A stretch of 64,000 bases of DNA. Origin: Timonella senegalensis JC301 (GTDB taxonomy: Bacteria; Actinomycetota; Actinomycetes; Actinomycetales; Cellulomonadaceae). The translations under genes and the position numbers were made by a program. Shown here in pieces: positions 51,316-60,607 of this stretch. Where the stretch lies: contig NZ_HE978644.1 of the NCBI RefSeq assembly GCF_000312125.1, positions 281,713 to 345,712 of the forward strand, in the 5' to 3' direction. Within the stretch, counting starts at the first letter, position 1; every line of letters begins with the position of its first letter. The notes beneath the pieces were generated by a model, which ran no database searches, was not told the DNA's origin, and was given only the letters and a program-made list of their open reading frames with translations.

Positions 51316-51368
51316 TTTGCGTAAGGTTGTTATTGGCAGCCGAACGAAACAGCAGTGGAGGATGACAT

Positions 51369-51704
51369 ATGTGGAACCTGCTCAACGCTGACGGACCTTT
51401 TCCAAGTGACGTAAAGCGCCCGGCGGAATCGGCACGCACTGGTTCATCCGTCTTGTCACTGGTCAATGGAAACGATGACGAAACCGTCCTAGGCTGGCAG
51501 GAGCGCGCACTGTGCGCGCAAACCGACCCGGAGGCGTTCTTCCCTGAAAAGGGTGGATCGACCCGCGAGGCAAAGAAGGTATGCGTGGCGTGTGACGTCC
51601 GCGCGGAATGCCTTGAATACGCACTCGCGAACGACGAGCGTTTCGGCATTTGGGGCGGACTCTCAGAGAGGGAGCGCCGCAAGCTGAAGCGACGCGCAGT
51701 CTGA
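51369..51704 (+). CDS. whiB2: WhiB-family transcription factor (WhiB2/WhmD-like)
   Basis: 111 residues. Cluster Cys are in RALCAQTDPEAFFPEKGGS and KKVCVACDVRAECLEYAL; the turn and basic tail are FGIWGGLSERERRKLKRR. WhiB2/WhmD controls septation and division in mycobacteria. GGAGG precedes the ATG. The position before the glycosyltransferase, DUF3499 and manB genes is like whiB2 (Rv3260c) of M. tuberculosis. Confidence 0.92.
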   Translation: MWNLLNADGPFPSDVKRPAESARTGSSVLSLVNGNDDETVLGWQERALCAQTDPEAFFPEKGGSTREAKKVCVACDVRAECLEYALANDERFGIWGGLSERERRKLKRRAV

Positions 51705-51766
51705 CCCACAGAACTAAGGGCTCCACGCGGACCCACTAAGTTTTCTGTAAAGAATAGTGATGTGCC

Positions 51767-51803
51767 GAGTGGCCGCTCCCCTGTGGGAGGCGGCCACTCT
51801 TTT
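51767..51803 (+). terminator. Terminator of whiB2
   Basis: GAGTGGCCGC and GCGGCCACTC pair, with further inner pairing and one bulge, followed by TTTT. Confidence 0.8.
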
Positions 51804-51971
51804 GTGAACCGGCCAACTGCTGCGGCCTCGGATATGCGCCACACCGGATGGAACCCGCAAGAAATGGCCATTTGTGGGGCAATATTGACTGTGGAGAAAC
51901 GGGTCTTGAGTCCACAAAAGCTCCTGACCAGCCAAGGCTCCAGCACTACCGCTAGGAAAGGTATCCACCCC

Positions 51972-54900
51972 TTGCACGACGGCGAAGCACCGAGCCGGCA
52001 GACCGCCGCATCGTTTGATCCATCAGAGCAACCCGACTTGATCAACCAGAATGGCGCGAATGCGCTCCGGGAGTCGGATGAGGACTCCCACGTAGACGAA
52101 CTCGACGAGCCGATCCTCGAGAACGCCGCGTTGCGCGCAGCCCAGATCAAGCCCGGCGTCTCGCAGAAGGTCACGGCAATCCTCGTGACTCGCGGAGTGA
52201 CCCCCTACCTCGCCGGTGCCCTGAAATCCATCGCGGAACAGCGCGTGCGGCCAGCCCGCCTAGTCATCGCAGACGTCTCAGGCAGCGGCTCGATAGACCC
52301 CTCCGGCCTCGAGGCTGCGGGGATCGCATGCACGGTCATTTCTGCACCCAAGGCCAAGAACTTCGGACAGGCAGTCGGCAAGGCGGTCGCAGACGCACAG
52401 GTCTTAACGCAGTGGCTCTGGCTCATGCACGACGACTCCGCTGCCCACGAGACGGCTCTCGGCTTTCAACTACGCCCAGTTGAGTACGGCTCGTCCGTTT
52501 CCATCGTGGGCGCCAAGCAGGTCAAACTCGGCAAGCGCGAAGAACTCATCTCGGTTGGCTACACCTCGGCCGTGGGCGGTCGCCGGTTCACGGGCATTGA
52601 GAACCAAGAGTTTGACCAGGGGCAGCACGACGGAAACGAAGACGTCTATGCGGTCTCCCTCAATGGTGCGCTTGTGTCTCTGGCACTCTGGCATGAGCTC
52701 AAGGGAACCGACCCCGCATTTGGTAAGTGGGGCGACTCCATCGAGTTTTGTCGGCGGGCCCGCCTCGCTGGACACCGTGTCGTTGTAGTACCAGACGCAG
52801 TCGTCGAACATGCCCAGGCAACGCTCATGGACGTGCGAGACTCCACCGATCTCGTGGAAACCCCAAGCCCCGATGTGCTTGACGACGAGCTCGAGGGCAG
52901 GACCTTCTGGAACCGGCTCAAGAGCACGGCCTACTTTTGGGCGACCAACATCCCGGTACTTGCTTTCCCATTCCTCGTTCTCGGGATGCTCCTAGCCGCG
53001 CCGCTGCGGGCCCTCTACCGAATACTGAACAAGAGCCCGCGCAGAGCTCTTGCGGAGCTGGCAGCGCCGTTCTGGCTCCTTTCAAAGACCTTTTCGGTCT
53101 TGCGTTCGCGGAGCCGGCTGCGCAAGACCAAGGCCGTGCCAACCCGGGTAGTCAACCAGCTGCTCGCAACGGGACGCGACCACATGGCCCAGAACCGCGA
53201 CGAGCGCCTGGCGCGGTCCGCACTGCGCAAGAAACTCTACGGTCCCACCGAGCTGGATCGGCGCGAGATGCGGGCGCGGGCCACTGCGCGCCGCGGTGGG
53301 CTGACTGCGCTCGGGCTTCTCCTAGTGGCCGCAACGCTCTATGGCCTGCGGGATGTGCTCGGTTCGCTGTACAACGGTTCCCGCATCGTGGGTGGGGCGT
53401 TGCTACCGTCGCAGGGCGGCTGGGCTGAGTTGTGGCAGCACTGGACCAGCGGGTGGATCCGGGACGGCCTCGGTGCCTCTGCTCCCTCAGACCCGCTGCT
53501 CAGCACGCTCGGCCCGGTTATGGGGCTAACGCTTGGCAACATGCAGGCAGCCGTGAATGCAACGATCGTGTTTTCGCTCATCGTGAGTGGCCTGGGCGCG
53601 TGGTTTGCGGCCGGAACAGCCACCCGGTCAGTGACGGCCCGCGTGTGGGCAGGCCTGCTGTGGGCGGCAGCGCCGACACTGCTCGTCGCAGTAGGCCAGG
53701 GACGCCTAGGTGCGATCATCGCGCACAGTGCACTGCCGTGGCTTGTGGTCGCGATTGCGCGTGGCTGTGGTGTCAATAGGCGGGACGAGCGGGGTGTCCT
53801 GCGACTACGTTCTGAGCAGCGTCAAGAGCAAAAACTCCTCGAGCAGAACAAGGTGGAGCAGCAGAATACGGAGTCCATTCCGGGCTCTGTTCGTCCACGG
53901 AAGTCCCTGGCTGCGGTCGGTGGGGCTGCGCTCGTGTTCGCGGTTGTCACTGCGGGCGCTCCGGCGCTCCTCCTACCGGGGATCGTGCTCATCGGCGCTG
54001 CGGCTGTGTACACCCGCACCCGCGCCCTCGTGTTTGTGCCGCTCCCGGCTCTCGCGATGCTCGGCCCCATCCTGTTCCGAGGCTGGGTCAACCGCGGCTT
54101 TGGCGGCTGGCGCGTACTTCTCTCGGATCCGGGCTCCCCGTTCCCATACGATCCATCCCGAAGTTGGCAGCGGCTCCTCGGCGTCCCAACGGACATAGGC
54201 GAGGTTTCCTTTGCCTCAGGCATCTGGACTGGCGTGCTCGCGGCGCTCCCTTTGGTTCTGGGAGGCGCGATTCTGCTGGGCGCAGTCCTTGCGCTTCTGC
54301 GCAGGCCACCACACGCGGGCCCGATTCGATTCATGTGGGTTGTGGCGGCGATTGGTCTCGCAGTTTCGTTCCTAAGTTCCTCCATCACAGTTGCGAGCGG
54401 GGATGAAGGCCCTGTAGTCGGCTGGTCCGGTGCCGGGCTCTCGCTCATGACGCTCGGCCTCCTGGGGGCCTGCGTGCTGGGTAGCGAGAAACTCGTTGAG
54501 AGGGCGCTCGCGCACTCGTTCGGCTGGCGCCAGATCGTTCTGGGCGTGGCCACCCTCCTCGTCTTCGCCGTGCCCGTGTACTCACTTGTCTCGTGGGGCC
54601 AGTCGCGGGCCATCGCTGGAGAGGACTCGCCGTTGGCGGCCCTTGACCGCGCGATTGTCCCAGCTGTCGCCCAGCAGATGCAGGAAAATGGCCGCCAGGC
54701 CAGGGTCCTTGCGGTTGCACCAGCGGGTGCAGGCAAGGTTGCCTACCAGCTCCTGCACTCCGATGGAGTGCAGTTGGCAGAAACCTCGACCGTGGTAAAT
54801 ATTGCGTACCTTGGTGGGCGTCCCGACGATATTGCTGAGTTGGTTGCACACGTCACCCGCGGTCTGGAACAGGATGGCGCACCCGCTTCCGCCTTCAGGT

Positions 54901-55514
54901 TGGCCGAGCTGGGGGTTGGAGCTGTCCTCGTTCCTCCTAGCCAGGGGGACGACTCTGCTCAACTGGTCTCGCGTATTGACACTGTGGCTGGCCTACAGCG
55001 CATCACGGAGAACGAGACCGGCACGGTGTGGAGGGTCGACCCCACGGGGCTCGACCCTGCGCTCGCCCAGGCAAGCGAGCAGTACCTAGCGTCGGTGACT
55101 GCCCCCGGTGATGACAGCGTGACTCGCATCACGGTTGTCGCTGGCGAACCCGCGTGGGCGGCCACTTACGAGGTAGACGCCACGGGTGCTCTGAGTAAGC
55201 CCGAAATGCTCGATGCGTCGCGCCTAGCAGTCAACACCACGGTTGAGTCATCCCAGGTGGAGCGCAAGATCGTCCTTGCGGAAAACTCTGCACCAGGCTG
55301 GAAGGCCGTCCTTGGATCCGAGGAACTGGTACCCACCCAGGTCAATGGCCTGCAAGCATTCGAGCTGCCAGCAGGAACCGAATCTGGAGACCTCTCCATC
55401 TCATACGAACGTTCAAGCCGCTTGCCATGGATGGCCCTGCAGTCTGCAGTTCTGCTCGTGTTTGGTGTTCTGGCGATCCCAGTCCGTAGGAAGGACGCAC
55501 AAAAATGGGCGTAA
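51972..55514 (+). CDS. Family 2 glycosyltransferase fused to a large membrane domain
   Basis: About 1,180 residues. After an acidic N-terminus, a GT-A domain begins at KVTAILVTRGVTPYLAGAL, with a DXD-like motif in WLWLMHDDSAAH and the acceptor-side motif FGKWGDSIEFCRRARLAGH. A stretch with about 12 hydrophobic segments follows, then an extracytoplasmic C-terminal domain and a last helix (MALQSAVLLVFGVLAIPV). It probably builds a wall glycan at the membrane. Start uncertain: the frame is open back to 51762, but that overlaps the whiB2 terminator. I use the TTG after AGGAAAGG; ATGs at 51834 and 51864 are alternatives. The end overlaps the DUF5719 start. Confidence 0.82.
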   Translation: MHDGEAPSRQTAASFDPSEQPDLINQNGANALRESDEDSHVDELDEPILENAALRAAQIKPGVSQKVTAILVTRGVTPYLAGALKSIAEQRVRPARLVIADVSGSGSIDPSGLEAAGIACTVISAPKAKNFGQAVGKAVADAQVLTQWLWLMHDDSAAHETALGFQLRPVEYGSSVSIVGAKQVKLGKREELISVGYTSAVGGRRFTGIENQEFDQGQHDGNEDVYAVSLNGALVSLALWHELKGTDPAFGKWGDSIEFCRRARLAGHRVVVVPDAVVEHAQATLMDVRDSTDLVETPSPDVLDDELEGRTFWNRLKSTAYFWATNIPVLAFPFLVLGMLLAAPLRALYRILNKSPRRALAELAAPFWLLSKTFSVLRSRSRLRKTKAVPTRVVNQLLATGRDHMAQNRDERLARSALRKKLYGPTELDRREMRARATARRGGLTALGLLLVAATLYGLRDVLGSLYNGSRIVGGALLPSQGGWAELWQHWTSGWIRDGLGASAPSDPLLSTLGPVMGLTLGNMQAAVNATIVFSLIVSGLGAWFAAGTATRSVTARVWAGLLWAAAPTLLVAVGQGRLGAIIAHSALPWLVVAIARGCGVNRRDERGVLRLRSEQRQEQKLLEQNKVEQQNTESIPGSVRPRKSLAAVGGAALVFAVVTAGAPALLLPGIVLIGAAAVYTRTRALVFVPLPALAMLGPILFRGWVNRGFGGWRVLLSDPGSPFPYDPSRSWQRLLGVPTDIGEVSFASGIWTGVLAALPLVLGGAILLGAVLALLRRPPHAGPIRFMWVVAAIGLAVSFLSSSITVASGDEGPVVGWSGAGLSLMTLGLLGACVLGSEKLVERALAHSFGWRQIVLGVATLLVFAVPVYSLVSWGQSRAIAGEDSPLAALDRAIVPAVAQQMQENGRQARVLAVAPAGAGKVAYQLLHSDGVQLAETSTVVNIAYLGGRPDDIAELVAHVTRGLEQDGAPASAFRLAELGVGAVLVPPSQGDDSAQLVSRIDTVAGLQRITENETGTVWRVDPTGLDPALAQASEQYLASVTAPGDDSVTRITVVAGEPAWAATYEVDATGALSKPEMLDASRLAVNTTVESSQVERKIVLAENSAPGWKAVLGSEELVPTQVNGLQAFELPAGTESGDLSISYERSSRLPWMALQSAVLLVFGVLAIPVRRKDAQKWA

Positions 55515-57427
55515 AGACTCAGGCACAAGTAGACAAGCGTTCCAGATTCTTTGGGGGCGTGGGGCGCACTCTGACTGCGCTCATCGCGGTAGGTAGCCTC
55601 GGTGCGCTCGGCGCACAGGGCACCTCTCTGGTGACCGACACGGGAGAAATCAAGACAGCGGGCACCCAGGTTTCCGTTGCCGCGCCGGCCGCGACTCTCG
55701 GTTGCCCCGCCGCGCCCTACCTCGAAGGCGGCTTCGACACGAACCTCGGTGAGTTTGGTTCCACGCAGTCAGAGACCACCTCGAACGGATCGCTCGCACT
55801 CGTCGGATCCGGCGGCGAGGTCGACCTCGGCCTACTCGCCGAGATGGTGTCGTCACTGTCTGAAGCAAGCGATGGTGAATCGTCGAGAAGTAGTTCCACG
55901 AGCGGCGAAGCCGCGAGCCTGCCGGACCGCGTCAGCACGTCCAGCGGATCGAGCGTGACGCAGTTTGACCCGGGCACTGGAGCGGCCGCCCTTGCGACCT
56001 CCGGGAGGTTCGTGACGGACCTCGAGGGGCGGCAGTTCACTGCGGCCTCGGTCGGGTCGGTCACGGCCAGCGGCGATCTGCGCGGCCTTGCTGCTAGCGC
56101 CTGCGAGAACCCAACGGCCGAGCAGTGGCTCGTGGGCGGCTCCACGTCTGTGGGCCTGTCCTCCAACCTCGTGGTGCAAAACCCAAGTTTGACGCCTGCA
56201 ACCGTGAAGATCACGCTTTGGGGGCCATCCGGAAGAGTGGAGCTTGCCGGTTCGGACACCTTCTTGGTGCCAGCGAGGGCCCAGGTATCTACCCTCCTCG
56301 AGGGCATCGCCGCTGAACAGCGCCGCATCGTTGTGCACGTTGAGGCGGAGGGTGCGCTCGTCAATTCGTACATCCAGAACCTCGAACTGGACGGCGTGAC
56401 ACCGCGAGGCGTGGACTACGTCACCGGATCCGCTGCGCCATCTCGGGCCCAGGTCATCACGGGAGTGTCCGCACAGAAGACCGAGGTGGGCGATGACGCC
56501 AGCAGTTTCGTGCGGCTCGTCGTGCCGACCTTTGCGGACGTTCAGTCCCTTGCGGACCAGAGCGCTGAGGACGCCGCCGACGTCAGCCGAGAGGCGGTGG
56601 GCAAGGCCCGGTTGTACCTCCTCGGAGAGGACGGGCACGTGGTGATGTTTGGAGCTCAAGAGATTGAACTCTCACCGGGCGTCGTGCAGGATGTCTCTCT
56701 CGCTGGAGCCCCGGAGGGAATCTACACGGTCGTCCTCGAATCCGACGTTCCCGTGGTTGCATCAGCCCGCTCGTTCGCCGTGGGCACGAGCGACCCGGAC
56801 GTTGACTTTGGTGGCACACCGGCTGACTTTGCGTGGGTGCCATCGGCACCCGTGTACACGTCTTCCAGCCACACCAGCAAGGGCGAGCTTGGCTCACTCG
56901 ACTGGGCACACACCACGTTTGGATCAGAACTGAGCGCCTCAGCCGTGTCGGGGCATTCGGCGCTGCCCGCCGGAACCTCAGGCACGCTCGCGATTACGGC
57001 GCTACCGAGCGTTGGCACCGTGGACGAACTCGACACCGCTCTTGACGCGATTCCCCGCGTGTACACGTCCCTCGCCGGATCTGACGCCAGCGCAACGGAA
57101 ACCGAAGAGTCCGCTGCAGCGCGCAAGGCTTGGGCCAAGAACCTAGCCGCCCATGTTGTCGTGTACTCGGACAAGGGCAGGATTGTCGAGGAGTTCGATG
57201 TGGCACTTGCGCCGGGGCAGACCAAGTCGTTCAACCTAGCCGAACTCGGCGGCAAGGCTGCGGTGGGCGCCGTCACAGTGACCGCCGCGGATGGGGCAGT
57301 CACGAACTGGTCCCTCATCGTGGAGGACGAGGACCTGTCCGGATCGATCTCGACGATCGCTCCCGTGGTTGCACCCGAGGAGCCCACGGCAATCCGCGTC
57401 TCCCGCAGCTCGCAGGTCGGCCTCTAG
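55505..57427 (+). CDS. DUF5719 family extracytoplasmic protein
   Basis: 640 residues: one N-terminal membrane anchor (LTALIAVGSLGALGAQGTSL), a Ser/Gly-rich linker, then beta-rich repeats (LGCPAAPYLEG, AEQWLVGGSTSVGLSSNLVV, VDYVTGSAAPSRAQVITGVS). It matches the actinobacterial DUF5719 family, usually encoded right after a GT2 glycosyltransferase, as here. The ten-base overlap with that gene suggests coupled translation and a shared envelope role. The biochemical function is unknown. Confidence 0.82.
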   Translation: MGVKTQAQVDKRSRFFGGVGRTLTALIAVGSLGALGAQGTSLVTDTGEIKTAGTQVSVAAPAATLGCPAAPYLEGGFDTNLGEFGSTQSETTSNGSLALVGSGGEVDLGLLAEMVSSLSEASDGESSRSSSTSGEAASLPDRVSTSSGSSVTQFDPGTGAAALATSGRFVTDLEGRQFTAASVGSVTASGDLRGLAASACENPTAEQWLVGGSTSVGLSSNLVVQNPSLTPATVKITLWGPSGRVELAGSDTFLVPARAQVSTLLEGIAAEQRRIVVHVEAEGALVNSYIQNLELDGVTPRGVDYVTGSAAPSRAQVITGVSAQKTEVGDDASSFVRLVVPTFADVQSLADQSAEDAADVSREAVGKARLYLLGEDGHVVMFGAQEIELSPGVVQDVSLAGAPEGIYTVVLESDVPVVASARSFAVGTSDPDVDFGGTPADFAWVPSAPVYTSSSHTSKGELGSLDWAHTTFGSELSASAVSGHSALPAGTSGTLAITALPSVGTVDELDTALDAIPRVYTSLAGSDASATETEESAAARKAWAKNLAAHVVVYSDKGRIVEEFDVALAPGQTKSFNLAELGGKAAVGAVTVTAADGAVTNWSLIVEDEDLSGSISTIAPVVAPEEPTAIRVSRSSQVGL

Positions 57428-57448
57428 CTTGTGCGTTCTGCCAGGGAC

Positions 57449-57931
57449 TTAGCCTTGGTAGTCGCCGTCCACCTCGTGAGGCGAGCAGCCAAGCATATAC
57501 GCCACGTTCTCCACGATCACGTCGCGTACCAGCGGCGCGAGTTCGTCAAACTCGGCGGCTCGCGCCTCAATAGGGCGCCGATAAACGACGATTCTGGCTG
57601 GCTGCCCGGACACCCCCGGGAAATACCGTCCCAGTGGGACGCCGCCAGTCTCCCACGGCGCAGGATCGGAGGGTGGGACCTCCTCGACGGCGAACTCGGT
57701 GCCTTCAAGCTGTCTTCCCCACGTGCCTTGAAGTCGTGCCACGTACGAGACCACGATCTCGTCGAAGCGCTCTTTTCTTGTGCGGTAGGAGGGATGGAAC
57801 GGCGGATACATGATCCCGCGCATACCCCGGCCACGGCGATCCCTACGCGTACGCGTAGGGGTTGCGCCGGCCCTCGCGAGAATCTCTGCGAGGTCCACGG
57901 AGGTGCCATGAGGCAGTGGCTGGTGTGTCAT
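57449..57931 (-). CDS. Metallopeptidase-family protein (zincin-like) without HExxH
   Basis: 160 residues, resembling the actinobacterial PF06262 minimal-zincin family (PARIVVYRRPIEARAAEF, LVRDVIVENVAYMLGCSPHE, EVDGDYQG). The peptidase motif HExxH is absent: the corresponding position reads VRDVIVENVA. In many actinobacterial relatives the second His is already replaced. It is therefore probably not a zinc protease. It is convergent with the DUF5719 gene and divergent from DUF3499. Confidence 0.78.
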   Translation of the reverse strand: MTHQPLPHGTSVDLAEILARAGATPTRTRRDRRGRGMRGIMYPPFHPSYRTRKERFDEIVVSYVARLQGTWGRQLEGTEFAVEEVPPSDPAPWETGGVPLGRYFPGVSGQPARIVVYRRPIEARAAEFDELAPLVRDVIVENVAYMLGCSPHEVDGDYQG

Positions 57932-58143
57932 GCGGATTCGCCCCTAAGCGAGCTAGTTGAGGTGATGTTCACTAGGTTCAGCGTAGTTGACCACGTGACG
58001 CGAGGCGCCCGAGGACACAGGGTTTGGGCGCCACGTTGTGACGGTGCTCTGTTTACCTGTGCTGGGATCGGGGTGGGTACTTCTGTGTGGTGTACGACAT
58101 TCCCTAAGCGGCGTGTAGCCCGGAATTCCGGGAAATTTCGGAG

Positions 58144-58149
58144 TAGATT
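58144..58149 (+). promoter_or_regulatory. Leaderless -10 element for the DUF3499 gene
   Basis: TAGATT, then TCTGCT, then GTG. Confidence 0.6.
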
Positions 58150-58155
58150 TCTGCT

Positions 58156-58731
58156 GTGAGTCCATCCCGTATGTGTTCCCGTACAGCGTGCGTGCGCGAA
58201 GCCGTTGCAACCCTGACATACGTGTACTCGGATTCAACCGCTGTACTCGGCCCACTCGCCTCCGCCGCAGAGCCCCACAGTTATGACCTGTGCCAGGCAC
58301 ACGCCCAGCGAATGACCGCCCCACGTGGCTGGCAGGTCGTGCGTGTCTGGTCGCCACAGGGTGTAGGCACGGTGCAGTCAGAACTAGGTCAATCGTCGAA
58401 AATCTCAGTGGACCCGGCGCAGGCGCGGACCCCAGAGCCCAGCGCGCAGCGCACGGGCGGACGATACTCAGGCGGCTTCGATGAAGCCGCAGAGCACCTA
58501 GCGGAAATGGAACGTCGCAAAGTCGAGATCTCCAAGCCGCTCACCCAGCCAGACGACGACTGGGCGGCAATCGCCGACGTCGTGCGCACGGAAGAAGCGC
58601 TCACCAGTCTTGCCGACAGCCTCATCTCGCCTGAAGAAATCGCGCGGCCCCGGCACGCCGCAGGAGAACACCTCAAAGACACCGAGATCGCACGTCGCGG
58701 GCACCTTCGGGTCCTGCGTGGCGAAGGCTGA
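58156..58731 (+). CDS. DUF3499 family protein
   Basis: 191 residues. The N-terminal 60 residues hold the family's Cys/His pattern (RMCSRTACVREAVATLTYVY and HSYDLCQAHAQRMTAPRGW), a likely zinc site. The rest is low-complexity and acidic. It is homologous to Rv3259, next to manB. The function is unknown. An exact ATTTTCGACGAT copy (minus strand) encodes SSKI in the variable linker. Confidence 0.87.
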   Translation: MSPSRMCSRTACVREAVATLTYVYSDSTAVLGPLASAAEPHSYDLCQAHAQRMTAPRGWQVVRVWSPQGVGTVQSELGQSSKISVDPAQARTPEPSAQRTGGRYSGGFDEAAEHLAEMERRKVEISKPLTQPDDDWAAIADVVRTEEALTSLADSLISPEEIARPRHAAGEHLKDTEIARRGHLRVLRGEG

Positions 58732-58761
58732 CAAACCCACCCTCCTCGCAAGACCACACGA

Positions 58762-58794
58762 TCGGGATCCCTCACGCTCAGGGACCCGAGTTTT
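58762..58794 (+). terminator. Terminator of the DUF3499 gene
   Basis: TCGGG-A-TCCCT pairs with AGGGA-CCCGA with one bulge, followed by GTTTT. Confidence 0.65.
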
Positions 58795-58799
58795 GACGA

Positions 58800-58805
58800 T
58801 AGGCT
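58800..58805 (+). promoter_or_regulatory. Leaderless -10 element for manB
   Basis: TAGGCT, then TGAACA, then ATG. Confidence 0.6.
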
Positions 58806-58811
58806 TGAACA

Positions 58812-60314
58812 ATGGCACACCCCAGTTCGCACACCCCTGTAGACCTGTCCGCGCTCATCAAGTCGTACGACGTACGCGGAATCGTCCCTGAGCCCTTCAG
58901 CCCTGAGGTGGCGCGCGCAATCGGCGCCGCATTCGCCACCGTGGTAGTCATCCCAGACTCCGGAGACGCAGGCGACTCAACGCCATCAGACCTGAGTAAA
59001 GCTGGCGGGCGCCCCCGTGCAGTGGTGGGCCACGACATGCGTGACTCCGGGCCGGAACTCGTCGCCGCGTTTGTTGAGGGACTCACCTCCGCGGGAATCG
59101 ACGTTCTAAACATCGGGCTGTGCTCGACCGATGGCCTCTACCACGCATCAGGCGTGTTCGACATCCCAGGCGCCATGTTCACCGCCTCGCACAACCCTGC
59201 CGAATACAACGGGATTAAGCTGTGCCGCGCCGGCGCACGTCCAGTGGGCCAGGACACCGGGCTGTCCCGTATCAAGGAGCTCGCGGAGCAGTACCTGACC
59301 GTGGGACTGCCGGGTGCCGCCACGCAGTTGGGGCAGGTCTCGGAGCGCTCTACGCTCGGTGAGTACGCCAAGTTCCTGCGTGGACTCGTGGACATCTCAG
59401 GCATTCGCCCACTCAAGGTCGTAGTTGACGCCGGTAACGGAATGGGCGGCTACACCGTGCCAGCCGTACTCGGATCGGGTGCAGGGCTGCCAGCTCTTCC
59501 GCTGGACATCGTGCCGCTGTACTTTGAACTCGACGGAACTTTCCCCAACCACGAAGCCAACCCACTCGACCCCAAGAACCTGGTGGACTTGCAAAAGGCA
59601 GTCGTGGAACACGGCGCCGACCTAGGCTTGGCGTTCGACGGGGACGCAGATCGCTGCTTCGTGGTGGATGAGAACGGGCACCCAGTGAGCCCCTCTGCGA
59701 TCACCGCGCTGGTTGGCCTGCGCGAAGTCGCACGCGAACGCTCCGAGGGCCGCGAACCCACCATCATCCACAACCTCATCACCTCGCGTGCGGTGCCCGA
59801 TTTCATGGAAGCTGCTGGGGCAAAGACCGTACGCACCCGCGTGGGCCACTCCTTTATCAAGGCCCACATGGCAGAGGAAAACGCCGTGTTCGGCGGCGAG
59901 CACTCCGCCCACTACTACTTCCGTGACTTCTTCTTTGCTGACACCGGAATGCTTGCCGCGCTGCACGTACTCGCGGCGCTCGGAGAGCAGGAACACCCGC
60001 TGTCCGCGATCGCAGAAATGTACGAGCCATACGTAGCATCAGGTGAGATCAACTCGACCATCGCCGATGTACCAGCTGCCCGTGCCCGCGTGGTCGCAGC
60101 ATACGTCGAGGAACAGGGCGGGGGAGAGGTTGAGGTTGATGAACTCGATGGCCTGACCGTTTCCCACTGGAACTCGCAGCCACAGTGGTGGTTCAACCTG
60201 CGCGCCTCCAACACTGAACCGCTCCTGCGCCTGAACGTCGAAGCCGCAGACGAGGACATGATGGTCAAGGTCCGCGACGACGTGCTCAAGCTCATCCGCA
60301 GCGAAGACGCCTGA
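58812..60314 (+). CDS. manB: Phosphomannomutase/phosphoglucomutase
   Basis: 500 residues, alpha-D-phosphohexomutase family. It interconverts mannose-6- and mannose-1-phosphate (or glucose phosphates) for GDP-mannose and glycan synthesis. The phosphoserine is in MFTASHNPAEYNG; metal ligands are in LAFDGDADRCFV; the sugar-recognition loop is GGEHSAHYYFRD; and the phosphate site is RASNTEPLLRLN. It is longer than usual because of an insertion near residue 60. The neighbourhood matches Rv3257c. Confidence 0.94.
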   Translation: MAHPSSHTPVDLSALIKSYDVRGIVPEPFSPEVARAIGAAFATVVVIPDSGDAGDSTPSDLSKAGGRPRAVVGHDMRDSGPELVAAFVEGLTSAGIDVLNIGLCSTDGLYHASGVFDIPGAMFTASHNPAEYNGIKLCRAGARPVGQDTGLSRIKELAEQYLTVGLPGAATQLGQVSERSTLGEYAKFLRGLVDISGIRPLKVVVDAGNGMGGYTVPAVLGSGAGLPALPLDIVPLYFELDGTFPNHEANPLDPKNLVDLQKAVVEHGADLGLAFDGDADRCFVVDENGHPVSPSAITALVGLREVARERSEGREPTIIHNLITSRAVPDFMEAAGAKTVRTRVGHSFIKAHMAEENAVFGGEHSAHYYFRDFFFADTGMLAALHVLAALGEQEHPLSAIAEMYEPYVASGEINSTIADVPAARARVVAAYVEEQGGGEVEVDELDGLTVSHWNSQPQWWFNLRASNTEPLLRLNVEAADEDMMVKVRDDVLKLIRSEDA

Positions 60315-60415
60315 CCTGCAACCACCAATGGTCCACGAACGCGTACGTTCGGGTGCAAGGACTGGAACGTAAGCGAAAGCGCATAAGCGTTCGACCACAA
60401 CTCAAGGACAAAGTT

Positions 60416-60607
60416 ATGGAAAATGTGAACATCGACCCGTGGGTCGCCGAAATCCTACGCTGCCCTGTCTCCGGCGCCACGCTTGTGCCAGGAACCGGGC
60501 CGAATGGAGAGCCGGAACTCCATTCCACTGCCGAGAAAGACCCACTCGCGTACCCAGTACGAGACGGCATCCCAGTACTGCTAGAGCACGACGCCAGGGC
60601 GCTCTGA
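60416..60607 (+). CDS. Trm112-like small protein
   Basis: 63 residues, UPF0434/Trm112 type: VAEILRCPVSGATLV, then YPVRDGIPVLLEHDA. Only one of the zinc-binding Cys of Trm112 is kept. Homologues may activate methyltransferases; the role here is unknown. The ATG with AAGGA upstream is preferred over a start at 60353. It is about 100 bp after manB, as in other actinobacteria. Confidence 0.82.
   Translation: MENVNIDPWVAEILRCPVSGATLVPGTGPNGEPELHSTAEKDPLAYPVRDGIPVLLEHDARAL

Noticed and set aside
53822..54736. Minus-strand open frame inside the GT2 gene
   Set aside because: It is a GC-rich shadow of the glycosyltransferase membrane region, with a Pro/Ala/Arg-rich product and no start context.
82..58403. 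Reading the ATTTTCGACGAT word as an FtsK-orienting or strand-biased chromosome signal
   Set aside because: Copies occur on both strands in mixed order within 60 kb, so there is no polarity. A DnaA box or LexA site was also considered and does not match.
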